Made by a program: the position numbers and the translations under genes. The notes under the pieces were generated by a model. It made no database searches. It saw only the letters and a list, made by a program, of their open reading frames with translations, and was not told the origin of the DNA. Below, in pieces: positions 35,812-45,046 of a DNA stretch of 64,000 nt (positions within the stretch are counted from its first letter, which is position 1; each line of letters begins with the position of its first letter). This DNA comes from Caldisphaera lagunensis DSM 15908 (GTDB taxonomy: Archaea > Thermoproteota > Thermoprotei_A > Sulfolobales > Acidilobaceae), in the NCBI RefSeq assembly GCF_000317795.1, contig NC_019791.1, positions 186,001-250,000 on the forward strand, read 5' to 3'.

Positions 35812-38637
35812 TTAGCTTTTCACCCACCATGGATAGAATGAATCTCCAGCCCCTCCCCCCCAATCAAGCGGATTTTCTTGTAACGCAATATTGTTCTGAT
35901 ATGGATGTATATATGGCTTCACTATCCAAAATCCTCCCTGTATATATAAATATACATACATATATAAGTTAACAGCTTGTTGTTCAGCCTCCTTAAATAG
36001 CAATGATGCATTTGGATATCCATTAAATTCGGCTTGATCGGCTTCTTGTATTAAGATATTTAATTTTTGATCAGCTATACTTTCATTATATATAAGAGCT
36101 CCCAAGTTTATTTCGCCAGTTGAATTTAGATAAGAGCTTACGTTTTCAAAATAGGATGGGTTAAAGCTATCAGCGTATGTAGCCCAACCACTTGATTGAT
36201 ACAAACCATAAAATACATCATCAGGTCTAGCATAATCTGGAATCCATGCTACAAAGTAAATTGGCATTGGGTTATATCCAGGAGACATATATGCATTCAT
36301 TAAACTCCATGGAATATAAGTCGGTATTATATTAATATTAGGATCTATGTTGTGCAATGCCTGGGACCACATTAAAACAGCGGTATATATCTGAGTATCT
36401 CCTGCCTGAATAAATACAGGGAAGTTAACGCTTACGTTATACATTCCAGATTTTATTAGCAATTCTTTGGCATATGTTAAGTTAAACGTTGGACAACCAG
36501 ATAACTCAGATGGTGGAACATAATAAAGATAACCAGGCAGAATACCACCGCAATAAGGAATACCAAAAGTTACATGATATATTGAATTTCCTAAAATATC
36601 ATTGATAAATTCAGTATAGTTAAAAGCATAAGCATATGCCTCTCTAACTAATGGATTTGCAAAATAATAAGATGGCATATTATATAATGGATTAATTTGT
36701 TTTAGCATTTGTACATTTACATTAGGATTAAAGGCAAAAACCCAATTTGTTAATGTCGGGAATTGATATATAACTGCCTGCCCTTTGCTTTCCAGGCTTA
36801 AAAACGATGGAATATATTGTGGAGGCATATTAGATACAATATCTGCCTGACCTGATGCGAACATCTCATAAGCAGTATTTGGATCCTTTACCCAATATAT
36901 TATAACAGTGTTATTTGGTTTTGGTATATTTGGTAATCCTGGATAATACGGATTTGGAACTAATACAATACTTTCTCCGGGAGCATATGATTTTATCATA
37001 TATGGACCTGAAGATATTGGATCCCATTGAACTTGTGTATTATAATTACCTAAATTACATTCACTCTCATAGTTGTAAAATCCTTGAGGTGTAAAGTTTA
37101 TGCCAGCACCTACTTGCTCAAGCCATTTTGCATCTAAAATTCCTTGTCCCTCAATATCACCTAACGCAACGTAAAATATTGTAGGAGGTGCCGATTTTAC
37201 TAAATGAAATGTAACAGTATTTGTCTGATTATCATAAGTTATTGCATTCATTATTTCATTAAATCCTTCAGTATCGTTGGGAGACGTCACAATAGACAAG
37301 CCTGGAGTATAATTTGGAATTAGGAATTGAGCTAAAATCCAGCCTGGAGTAAATGGGGTCCCTCCTGCACACAACAAATCTCTTACTTCACTATACCATA
37401 CATCATACGCAGTTAAATTATCCCCATTACTAAATTTAAGATTTGGCCTTATTTTAAAGGTATAAACAGAGTAATTTGGTGCAATACCCCCATAAAGATT
37501 TCTTTGTGACCAATTACCAACTGTTGGTAAATATTCAGCTGCCATTGGTAAGAAGGAAGTCATATTATTTCCATTATATGTTACTAAAGTAGAAAATATA
37601 TTATACATGATTTCGGCTCCAACACTTTCATAGTCAATTTGTGGATCAAAACTAAATGGTCCACCTGGCTGGTTTTCTGCAACAATTATTGTACCGGGAT
37701 TTGGAACTTGAATTAATGGTTTAAATATAGAGTAAGGATATTGTGAAGATTGTACAGCTATGGTTTGGATTGTTGTATAATTATAAGTACCATTAGTATA
37801 AATGTTTTTAGTAACAATAGTTAATGAGATCGCATACAATCCTTGTTTATTGTATGATATCTTAATCGGATTAACTTTTGGTTCTATATAAGTCAGATTC
37901 CCGGATCCTATTTTTATTACTTGCAAAGCATACTCTGTTGAGTTTATAGCTGGTATAGTTATTGAGGTTCCATTACCAAAGTTCCATATATATTCATATA
38001 TTGTCATATTTTGACCATATGGTGGTTGTAAGAAACCTCCTATCAAATATATCTTCTCTCCTACTGTAAATATTGGTGCTGTTGGATTATCTGTTGTATT
38101 AAATGTTATAACTGGAACAGAAACTAATCCAGACAATGAAGAAGGTATATTAGGTGCAACGGTTATTTCTATCAGATTTGTTGAAGAAGAGCCTATCAAC
38201 ATACCATTTTGATATACTTCATAATAAACCAAATAATGTCCAGGATATGTATAATTAACACTTTCATATTGGCTTGTTGTATTAATAACAGTTCCATTAC
38301 CTGCATAGAATAATGCATATCTATTGCTTGATGGAGTAAATGATGATAATACAAAATTAATTGGTGTTCCTGCTACTGTTGTATAGCTTGATGGAGCTAC
38401 AGGACTTAATACTGTCACAGAAATAGGGGAGCTAGTAGTAGTAGAACTTGTTGTAGTTGTAGTAGTGGAAATAGTAGAACTTGTTGTAGTTGTAGTAGTG
38501 GAAATAGTAGAACTTGTTGTAGTTACTACAGAAGGTTTTTTGATTGCATAATAAACTCCTACTAAAGCAACAATTATTATAATAATTACTATAGCAGCAA
38601 CAACACCTTTTGAAATAGACCTAAAATTCCCAATCAA
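35812..38637 (-). CDS. ABC transporter substrate-binding protein, oligopeptide type (SBP_bac_5), membrane-anchored
   Basis: About 941 residues. An N-terminal membrane anchor (about 9-31) is followed by a Thr/Ser linker, two beta-sandwich (PKD-like) domains (about 65-310, e.g. SYTTVAGTPINFVLSSFTP and KIYLIGGFLQPP) and then the family 5 binding domain from about 330: AENQPGGPFSFDPQIDYES, IRPNLKFSNGDNLTAYDVWYS, and SSGPYMIKSYAPGESIVLVP. It should capture peptides outside the cell. The linker and anchor are typical of archaeal binding proteins. The frame reaches ATG 38664, but TTG 38637 after GGTGGGTG is better placed. No permease or ATPase partner is adjacent. It is the first gene of the unit with the M29-type peptidase. 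Confidence 0.87.
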   Translation of the reverse strand: MIGNFRSISKGVVAAIVIIIIIVALVGVYYAIKKPSVVTTTSSTISTTTTTTSSTISTTTTTTSSTTTSSPISVTVLSPVAPSSYTTVAGTPINFVLSSFTPSSNRYALFYAGNGTVINTTSQYESVNYTYPGHYLVYYEVYQNGMLIGSSSTNLIEITVAPNIPSSLSGLVSVPVITFNTTDNPTAPIFTVGEKIYLIGGFLQPPYGQNMTIYEYIWNFGNGTSITIPAINSTEYALQVIKIGSGNLTYIEPKVNPIKISYNKQGLYAISLTIVTKNIYTNGTYNYTTIQTIAVQSSQYPYSIFKPLIQVPNPGTIIVAENQPGGPFSFDPQIDYESVGAEIMYNIFSTLVTYNGNNMTSFLPMAAEYLPTVGNWSQRNLYGGIAPNYSVYTFKIRPNLKFSNGDNLTAYDVWYSEVRDLLCAGGTPFTPGWILAQFLIPNYTPGLSIVTSPNDTEGFNEIMNAITYDNQTNTVTFHLVKSAPPTIFYVALGDIEGQGILDAKWLEQVGAGINFTPQGFYNYESECNLGNYNTQVQWDPISSGPYMIKSYAPGESIVLVPNPYYPGLPNIPKPNNTVIIYWVKDPNTAYEMFASGQADIVSNMPPQYIPSFLSLESKGQAVIYQFPTLTNWVFAFNPNVNVQMLKQINPLYNMPSYYFANPLVREAYAYAFNYTEFINDILGNSIYHVTFGIPYCGGILPGYLYYVPPSELSGCPTFNLTYAKELLIKSGMYNVSVNFPVFIQAGDTQIYTAVLMWSQALHNIDPNINIIPTYIPWSLMNAYMSPGYNPMPIYFVAWIPDYARPDDVFYGLYQSSGWATYADSFNPSYFENVSSYLNSTGEINLGALIYNESIADQKLNILIQEADQAEFNGYPNASLLFKEAEQQAVNLYMYVYLYIQGGFWIVKPYIHPYQNNIALQENPLDWGGGAGDSFYPWWVKS
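38442..38526 (-). repeat. 33-bp tandem repeat encoding the Ser/Thr linker
   Basis: The same sequence recurs at 38442, 38475 and 38508 (period 33 bp, 11 codons), encoding Ser-Ser-Thr-Ile-Ser-Thr6-type repeats between membrane anchor and extracellular domain of the peptide-binding protein. Probably an O-glycosylated stalk that can vary in length. Confidence 0.85.
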
Positions 38638-38877
38638 TACACACCCACCTTTTTCCTTTTTCATTTGTTTTTAGTGCGGTTATAAAAATTTTTTGTTAAG
38701 GTACATTAAATAAATTAGACTTACTATTATTTTTTGTCTCTTATAATTTTCTTCCTTCCAAGATGCTTGAATATTTCATTTTAAATTTAACTTCATCTAT
38801 ATGATCATAATTTTTCTAATTTTCAATTTATTAAATATATATATGGTAATACGCATAATATTATAAAGTGATAGGCG

Positions 38878-40098
38878 ATGAAATTGAATTTAGATATGCC
38901 AACAAAGATCATAAATAGCCTTGGAAATGATATAATAAGTTCCTACAAAACTTCTTATAGCAAAAAAAGATTCCTTCTTACTTTAAAAGATATTATTGAA
39001 GAGGATGTAAATGAAAACGAAACCAAAGCAGAATTATATGAATATTCTTCTCGTTTTTTTAACAGTAAAAAAATTGTTAATGATAAAAATTTATTTGTAA
39101 TTGGATTGGATTCAAGCAGTAGAGCCATAATAACTCCAATTGCTGACATAATTATTTCTGCAGTCTCTATATCAGGCCAAGGTCCTGTTGAATTAAGCGA
39201 TTGGCCATATTTATATAGAGACTTAGCATATATACCAATAAATCCTGAACCTTTCATATACGTTGCATCTGATGATTTAAATGTATCTGACTATTCTAAT
39301 GAATACATAAAGCAATTTAGATCATTAGATAATGAAGATGACTTATCTAAAATTATGGATTATTCTAGGCTTAGTTTAGAATCATGGGGAATTAAGGAAC
39401 CATCATTTGCCTTAGGAAATTACTTTAAAAGAAAAGGGAAGAAATTTGTTTTATTGCTAGATGGCCCAATTTATTTATTGGATAATAAAAATGATTATAT
39501 AAAATCAAATCTAATGAAAAATAGATCAAATGAAATAGAAATACTAGAAAATCAAGGGATACCGGTAATTGGAGTAGTAAAGAGAATAGAAAGAAGCAAA
39601 ATTTTAACAAACGTTCAAGACTTTTCAAATATTTTAAGTCAATGTATTGGAAATTATGAGACTCTAAATGATTCATTAATAATACAAAAAATGCTTTATT
39701 CTAATTGTTATAATAATTATTATGGGAAAATATTAACTACACCGAAAATTAAGGTTAGATCAAATGGATTAGATAAAATCGTTGAATATGTATTAATCCC
39801 TCCCAGTAGGTATCAAAGCATAAATAAAGGAAGAATTTTTAGACTTGAATATACTGAAAAAACTTTAGATATATTAAACAACAATTATTCTTTAGAACCA
39901 GTTCAAATATTAATAAATGATTCAATTTTTAAACAAAGCAATGAATCAATAACTATTGCATATAGTGATAAAAGAGGGAAAATGATAACCCAAATTTTAA
40001 AAGATCTCTTTATAAATACTATCGTAGGAAGGGGAGCACCAATATCTTATGACACACTCAGAGAGGCTGAAGCAACATGGATAAAAAGGAAAACGTAG
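38878..40098 (+). CDS. nurA: NurA-like nuclease, copy 2
   Basis: A 406-residue NurA-family protein, longer and clearly divergent from copy 1. Metal-site Asp78 lies in LFVIGLDSSSRAI and Asp195 in FVLLLDGPIYLL; the GIPVIGVVKRIERSK strand follows, as in NurA. The C-terminal GRGAPISYDTLREAEATW matches the closing helix region of copy 1 (RGIPTFIESADKLSRK). A TATA-like TTAAATATATATATGG lies near 38830-38845; ATG 38878 is preceded by GTGATAGGCG. It overlaps HerA copy 2 by 22 bp, so they are expressed together. Presumably it forms a separate HerA-NurA complex. Confidence 0.8.
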   Translation: MKLNLDMPTKIINSLGNDIISSYKTSYSKKRFLLTLKDIIEEDVNENETKAELYEYSSRFFNSKKIVNDKNLFVIGLDSSSRAIITPIADIIISAVSISGQGPVELSDWPYLYRDLAYIPINPEPFIYVASDDLNVSDYSNEYIKQFRSLDNEDDLSKIMDYSRLSLESWGIKEPSFALGNYFKRKGKKFVLLLDGPIYLLDNKNDYIKSNLMKNRSNEIEILENQGIPVIGVVKRIERSKILTNVQDFSNILSQCIGNYETLNDSLIIQKMLYSNCYNNYYGKILTTPKIKVRSNGLDKIVEYVLIPPSRYQSINKGRIFRLEYTEKTLDILNNNYSLEPVQILINDSIFKQSNESITIAYSDKRGKMITQILKDLFINTIVGRGAPISYDTLREAEATWIKRKT

Positions 40099-42197
40099 GA
40101 CTTAATGAAGAAATCTTAAATAACGCAGAAGATCAAGTTAAAAAAATTGAAAAACTTCTTTCCAAAGCTTATGAGGAAGCAGAGAAAAATGGTAAATTAA
40201 TAGGAAGGATTTCTAGATATGGGGAAGTAAGAGTAGAAGAAAACTCTGAAGTAGATTTTATTATAGACCCTTCAACGTATTATTCTGAAAACGATGCCCC
40301 TTTTCATAAAGTTGGGGACTATCTTGTTGCTATAGATCCAAAAGATATGAGACTTGTTTTAATAAGAATTAAAAGTATAATTAGGAAAGATGAATTAGCA
40401 GCTATTGGTCTAGAACCCCCTATAAGTCAAATAGTTAATAGCATAGAGCCTAGAGGACTAATAACAAACACGATTGTTAAGGGAGAACTTGTATTAGAAA
40501 TTAATAAAAATGATAAAAACCCAAGACCTGCAACAAAAAGTATTGAACCTCAATCTCCAGTAATAGATCCTGATCCAGAAGTCTTAGCTAGGCTTTTAGA
40601 CTTACCACAGGAAGGCATAACAATTGGGGCATTAAGCACACCTTCTGGATTAGTTAAGAATGGTCAAATACCAGTTAAGTTACCATTGCACACAGTTTAT
40701 CATCACATATTAATTTTAGGCACAACAGGGAGTGGAAAAACTACATTGCTAAAAAACATGATAGCAAGCATGTATAATCAATTAGAAAAGCACCCAATTT
40801 CAATAATAATAGATTCAAATCAAGACTTTGTGCAATTACCTATTTCAAATAATATAAAACCAATACCAGAAGAAATTTTAAACAGTTGTTATAAAAACGT
40901 TAAGGAATTAGATGGTATAATATCAGTTGTTCCAATTTCTTTTGATTTAATCCAACAAAAATTTGAAAAGGAAAGAGAGGGAATTAATGAAGTATTAATT
41001 GATATAGCTAAGAAATATTTTAATGAAACATTTTCTCCATTTATTCAAAACAATAAGGTTGATTTCAATTTAATTGTTAGAGATAATACTATCATTTTAA
41101 AAACCGATTATCCATTTAAATTAATATTTGTTCCATATGTAATAAACACATTAGAAACCAGCACTGATAATTTATCTCCCCTTTTACCTGGTATAACTTT
41201 ATTAGCAAAAGATTTGCTTAAGAAAATGAGAGAAAACTTTAAAAGAAAACATAAGGTATATCCTCCGATACAGGCTATTTATGGAGCATTATCAGTATTT
41301 ATGGATAAATCTATTTATAAATTAAACAAAAATAATTATGGATTGAAACTTGATGATATATTAGAGCAGGCCCTTGAATATATAAATCCATATATAGTTT
41401 CGATAAGTAGAGATTTTAATCTAGATTTACATAATATGAAAATAGGTAATTATAATTTAACTTTATTTGATGCGGTTGAAGAATACATTGAATCTCTACA
41501 AAGGGCAAGACCGCATGAAGAAACTATTAAGGCTTTATATAGAAGAATATCTTCATTGATTGAATCTCAAATAGTTGATATTATTATTCCACAAAACAAT
41601 AAATTAATACCATTAAATGAACCCAATTGGGAAACAATAGTAAATATAGCAAATGAAGAAAATATACCAATAGTATTAGATTTGAAATGGAACCTCGATT
41701 TGATCGGATTAGATCCTTTAAGGTTAGTTACATATAGAACTCTTGATAAGTTAATTTCATGGAAACAGAAGTCATGGACACAAAGAAATGAGACCCCAAA
41801 CATTATGGTAGTAATAGATGAAGCTCATCAATTTTTCCAAAACGAAAGCAAGGTAAAAGAAGATGTAGATGCAATAAGACAGGTTTCTGCGATGATATCA
41901 AAAATTGCTAGATTAGGTAGGGCTAGAGGGGTTGGTCTAATATTTAGCACTCATTCTCCAGCTGATCTCAATGATATTATTTTACAATTAACAAACACAA
42001 AAATAATTTTGAGGACTGATAAAAGTCAAATTGAAAGAATATCAATACCAAAGGAAGTAAATGAATATTTGTCTAGACTTCAAGACAGAACGATGCTTGT
42101 GGAAAGTTATGCTTTTAGAATGGGTTACCTATTTGCACAAACTACAACACCTTTAACTGCGCACTATGATATTTCTGCAAACATATCATATTATTAA
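40077..42197 (+). CDS. herA: HerA-type DNA-translocating ATPase, copy 2 (large form)
   Basis: A 706-residue HerA-superfamily ATPase. The N-terminal coiled segment and HAS barrel (about 35-145) precede Walker A GTTGSGKT (215-222), IIIDSNQDFV, Walker B IDEAH (580-584), IARLGRARGVGLIFSTHSP and LTNTKIILRTD. The stretch between Walker A and B is about 365 residues, some 125 more than in copy 1, so this protein carries an extra helical insertion (roughly 260-540). ATG 40077 lies inside the nurA copy 2 frame. Walker and arginine-finger residues look intact, so it should be active. Whether it does housekeeping repair or a specialised task such as defence is unknown. Confidence 0.88.
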   Translation: MDKKENVGLNEEILNNAEDQVKKIEKLLSKAYEEAEKNGKLIGRISRYGEVRVEENSEVDFIIDPSTYYSENDAPFHKVGDYLVAIDPKDMRLVLIRIKSIIRKDELAAIGLEPPISQIVNSIEPRGLITNTIVKGELVLEINKNDKNPRPATKSIEPQSPVIDPDPEVLARLLDLPQEGITIGALSTPSGLVKNGQIPVKLPLHTVYHHILILGTTGSGKTTLLKNMIASMYNQLEKHPISIIIDSNQDFVQLPISNNIKPIPEEILNSCYKNVKELDGIISVVPISFDLIQQKFEKEREGINEVLIDIAKKYFNETFSPFIQNNKVDFNLIVRDNTIILKTDYPFKLIFVPYVINTLETSTDNLSPLLPGITLLAKDLLKKMRENFKRKHKVYPPIQAIYGALSVFMDKSIYKLNKNNYGLKLDDILEQALEYINPYIVSISRDFNLDLHNMKIGNYNLTLFDAVEEYIESLQRARPHEETIKALYRRISSLIESQIVDIIIPQNNKLIPLNEPNWETIVNIANEENIPIVLDLKWNLDLIGLDPLRLVTYRTLDKLISWKQKSWTQRNETPNIMVVIDEAHQFFQNESKVKEDVDAIRQVSAMISKIARLGRARGVGLIFSTHSPADLNDIILQLTNTKIILRTDKSQIERISIPKEVNEYLSRLQDRTMLVESYAFRMGYLFAQTTTPLTAHYDISANISYY

Positions 42198-42227
42198 ATC
42201 CCAAAATTAAATATATAATGGGGGTAT

Positions 42228-42761
42228 ATGTTGAGTCACGTATTTACTAGGACTGGTGATGATGGTAATACATATTGCAATCTATTGAAGACAAGGGTTC
42301 CTAAAGATCATCCTATAATAGAATTAATTGGAACACTAGATGAAGCAAATAGCTTTATAGGTTTGGCAAGGTCTTTTATACCATCATATATGAGCGATGT
42401 AGGAAATGATCTAAAGGATTTGCAATATTTAACGTTTAGAATAGGATTCCATGTTTCTGGAATTAATTCTTTAAAAGAAGAAGACGTGAAAAAGCTAGAA
42501 GAATTAGCAGATAAATACTATGGCAAGGCACCTCTAAAGAACTTTATTTTGCCTGCAGGTCCCCAACCATCCGCTGCCTTACACGTTGCAAGGACCATAG
42601 TTAGGAGAGCAGAAAGGGATTTGATTAAAGCCAGCAGAGTATATAAGTTTGATGATATTGTTTTTAAAACAATTAATAGGCTAAGTAGCGTATTATTTGC
42701 CATGGCAGTATATATTAGCAAGGAAATGGGATATCCAGAAGAGCCTGTTTCTTTTAGGTGA
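42228..42761 (+). CDS. ATP:cob(I)alamin adenosyltransferase, PduO type
   Basis: A 177-residue helical protein that adds the adenosyl group of ATP to cob(I)alamin to make coenzyme B12. Diagnostic N-terminal FTRTGDDGNTYCN (ATP loop), IELIGTLDEANSFIGLAR and the C-terminal ILPAGPQPSAALHVARTIVRRAERDL, all PduO hallmarks. Start ATG 42228, with GGGGG close upstream; TTG 42231 is also possible. It follows herA copy 2 by 30 bp and is coupled to the next gene (AGGTGA overlaps the stop), so it may share a transcript with either. It implies use of an adenosylcobalamin-dependent enzyme somewhere in the genome. Confidence 0.92.
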   Translation: MLSHVFTRTGDDGNTYCNLLKTRVPKDHPIIELIGTLDEANSFIGLARSFIPSYMSDVGNDLKDLQYLTFRIGFHVSGINSLKEEDVKKLEELADKYYGKAPLKNFILPAGPQPSAALHVARTIVRRAERDLIKASRVYKFDDIVFKTINRLSSVLFAMAVYISKEMGYPEEPVSFR

Positions 42762-42766
42762 ATTAT

Positions 42767-44215
42767 ATGGGATTAATAACTAAAGAGATGAAAATAATTA
42801 ATTCAGACTTTTTATCGAGCGATAATTCTGGCATCCCTTTTATAATGAATGGAAAAAGCGTAGAAATCGGTTTAAAGATATGGAAGGAAAATATCTTAGA
42901 TGAACCATATTATTTTGTTTTACCTAATAGAAATGAAATTAAAAATGCAGTTAATAATTCTCTTAATTCAGAAAATATTAAATCCCTTAGTATTTATAAT
43001 AGAATAGAAGAAATCATAGAAATATCAAGCAAAATTGAAAAATATGAAGAAAACATATCAAGAATTATCTCATTGGAAACTGGGAAAAGCTTAGAACAAT
43101 CTAGAGAAGAAGTTCTATCTGCAGAAAAAATTATGGAAAACTCATGGGCATTAATTTCAAGTTCAGATATGAATAGCAGAGATGGTCCAATTTCTTTTGT
43201 TTCTGATTCTAATAATATAATAAATCAAGTAAAAATAGAAAATGGAATTAGTATTGTATTTCCCTCTTTTACATCTCCATTCTTCACTACGATATCCTCT
43301 ATTATCAGATCAATAATATCAGGTTTACCTGTAATAGTAAGGCCATCATCGTACTCTATGATTTCTTCTTTATCTGCAGTTTCTTTATTTTCTGATTCTT
43401 CATTAATAAATGATATTTCTTTCATACCTATACGAGGGTTAACAAATATGGATCTTTTTGATAATGAAGATTTTACATACTATTTTTATGGTAAGAAAAT
43501 AAATTATAAAAATCTGTTTAAGATACTTTCAGGTAAGTTTATTAGCAATTGCACCGGAAGAGTTTCAGTAATTTTATGCAATTTACCAGAAAATGTAGAC
43601 TTAATTTCAAATTCAATTGCCAAGCTTTCTTTAAAGCACTCTGGTCAGGCATGCGGATCAATTAGTTGGTTAATTTCATTAGAATCTATAAAGAATGAAA
43701 TAGTAGAATCTATTGCTGATAGATTTTCTCAATCCTTGGTAGGAAATCCATTAGAAGGAAAAGAAGTAGGGCCATTAAAAAATAAAGAAGTTGCTGATAG
43801 ATCTACAAAATTAATCAATGATGCTATCTATAAAGGAGGTACATTGTTAACCGGAGGGTTAACAAACGGAAGATATATTGAACCAACCCTTATAGATAAT
43901 GTAACTAAGAACTCTGAAATATTATGGACTGATATTGAGGCACCAGTTTTAGCATCAACAAGCGTTTCAAGCTGTAGTGAAGCTATATCAATAGCAAAGA
44001 TGATGTCTGGAGCTAGCGCTGTTATAGTATTTGGCTCAGATAACATAATTAATAAGATAGGAAAAACAAAGAAGGGTATTATTATTAAAGGTTCTAATAA
44101 TATTGAGAATATATTAAATTCTATATGCTATACTAGTGGTGACCCAATTAATGAAATACCAAAGAGCCCATTTCCTGGTAGACTTGGATTTGATAAGTCT
44201 TTAATTATTTATTGA
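42767..44215 (+). CDS. Divergent aldehyde dehydrogenase-like protein
   Basis: A 483-residue, strongly diverged ALDH-superfamily member. Recognisable: SLETGKSLEQSREEV, PVIVRPSSYSMISS (normally KPS), a Cys in SGQACGSISW at the nucleophile site, and VGNPLEGKEVGPLKNKEV and PTLIDNVTKNSEI, which match the C-terminal half. The general-base Glu of ELGGK is absent; the aligned stretch reads SNCTGRVSVIL, with Asn in that position as in CoA-acylating members. ATG 42767 follows AGGTGA at the stop of the adenosyltransferase gene. It may be a CoA-acylating aldehyde dehydrogenase, or a relative with altered chemistry. It overlaps PCNA tail-to-tail by 7 bp. Confidence 0.72.
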   Translation: MGLITKEMKIINSDFLSSDNSGIPFIMNGKSVEIGLKIWKENILDEPYYFVLPNRNEIKNAVNNSLNSENIKSLSIYNRIEEIIEISSKIEKYEENISRIISLETGKSLEQSREEVLSAEKIMENSWALISSSDMNSRDGPISFVSDSNNIINQVKIENGISIVFPSFTSPFFTTISSIIRSIISGLPVIVRPSSYSMISSLSAVSLFSDSSLINDISFIPIRGLTNMDLFDNEDFTYYFYGKKINYKNLFKILSGKFISNCTGRVSVILCNLPENVDLISNSIAKLSLKHSGQACGSISWLISLESIKNEIVESIADRFSQSLVGNPLEGKEVGPLKNKEVADRSTKLINDAIYKGGTLLTGGLTNGRYIEPTLIDNVTKNSEILWTDIEAPVLASTSVSSCSEAISIAKMMSGASAVIVFGSDNIINKIGKTKKGIIIKGSNNIENILNSICYTSGDPINEIPKSPFPGRLGFDKSLIIY

Positions 44216-44985
44216 GATGTTGGCGCTAAAAGATACCTTATTTTACTTTTATCTGGAGCATTAAAAATTAATTCTATAGGCTTATCGCTTGAGAATCTTA
44301 TCTCTACTGTTTCGGCAATTTTTGCTAGATTTAAAACACTCTTTAAGAAATTTACATCATACGAGCTTACAGATTTCTTTTTTGATTCCAAATCAATCAA
44401 TGAACTTGAACCTTTTGATAAATTTACTTCAGCCTTAGGTCCTTCTCCTTTTGCTCTTATTTTAAAACTATTCTCATCAACTTCTAACTCTACAACGTCT
44501 CCAAAAGCGCTTGCATCAGTTAATATTTTCTTAAAGGTATCTCCTATGATAACAACCCTAGAATCAAAATCAAGCTTTATATCCTTTGGAACATCTATAA
44601 CTACTTCTATATTTGGAATCAAATATTTTTTAATTACATCTCCTTCAATTTTAATCAATATATATTGATCTGAAACGAGAAAATCTACATTTTCACCTTT
44701 TTTACCCCTTGATACTATATTGTCTAATGATTGAATATTTACCCCCATGTTTGTCTCTTGATCAACTTCGTAATCCAAAAATGTTTCATAGGGCATGTTA
44801 ATTTCTAAATATGTTATTTTTCCTGGATCTGTTGCAACAACTTTAACTCCATTTTTACTTATTTCAAAATTTGCCTCTTCAACTATCTCAGCTAGTGTGG
44901 AAGTCATTTGGCGGAGGACTCTAGAATCAGGATATTTGAATTTTGCTTTTGCTTTTCCTATTTGTGATTCTATGCTAGATTCCAT
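44209..44985 (-). CDS. pcn: DNA polymerase sliding clamp (PCNA)
   Basis: A 258-residue PCNA. It has the archaeal two-domain clamp layout: KFKYPDSRVLRQMTSTLAEI, ISKNGVKVVATDPGKITYLE, then VDQETNMGVNIQSLDNIV, an inter-domain segment and the C-terminal IELIFNAPDKSKIRYLLAPT. It encircles DNA and tethers polymerase, ligase, Fen1 and others. Crenarchaea usually have two or three PCNA paralogues forming heterotrimers; only one is here. ATG 44985 follows GGGATTAAAA, and an AT-rich TATA-like segment lies near 45000-45010. It is transcribed divergently from the prenyltransferase. Confidence 0.95.
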   Translation of the reverse strand: MESSIESQIGKAKAKFKYPDSRVLRQMTSTLAEIVEEANFEISKNGVKVVATDPGKITYLEINMPYETFLDYEVDQETNMGVNIQSLDNIVSRGKKGENVDFLVSDQYILIKIEGDVIKKYLIPNIEVVIDVPKDIKLDFDSRVVIIGDTFKKILTDASAFGDVVELEVDENSFKIRAKGEGPKAEVNLSKGSSSLIDLESKKKSVSSYDVNFLKSVLNLAKIAETVEIRFSSDKPIELIFNAPDKSKIRYLLAPTSQ

Positions 44986-45046
44986 TTTTAATCCCTATTT
45001 TAATATAATATTAGGAGGGATTAATAAAAGTAATGAGCTGATCAAA

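Noticed and set aside
44795-45046. 84-codon upstream extension of the prenyltransferase frame
   Set aside because: It runs antisense through PCNA, has no prenyltransferase similarity and would put a non-membrane tail before TM1.
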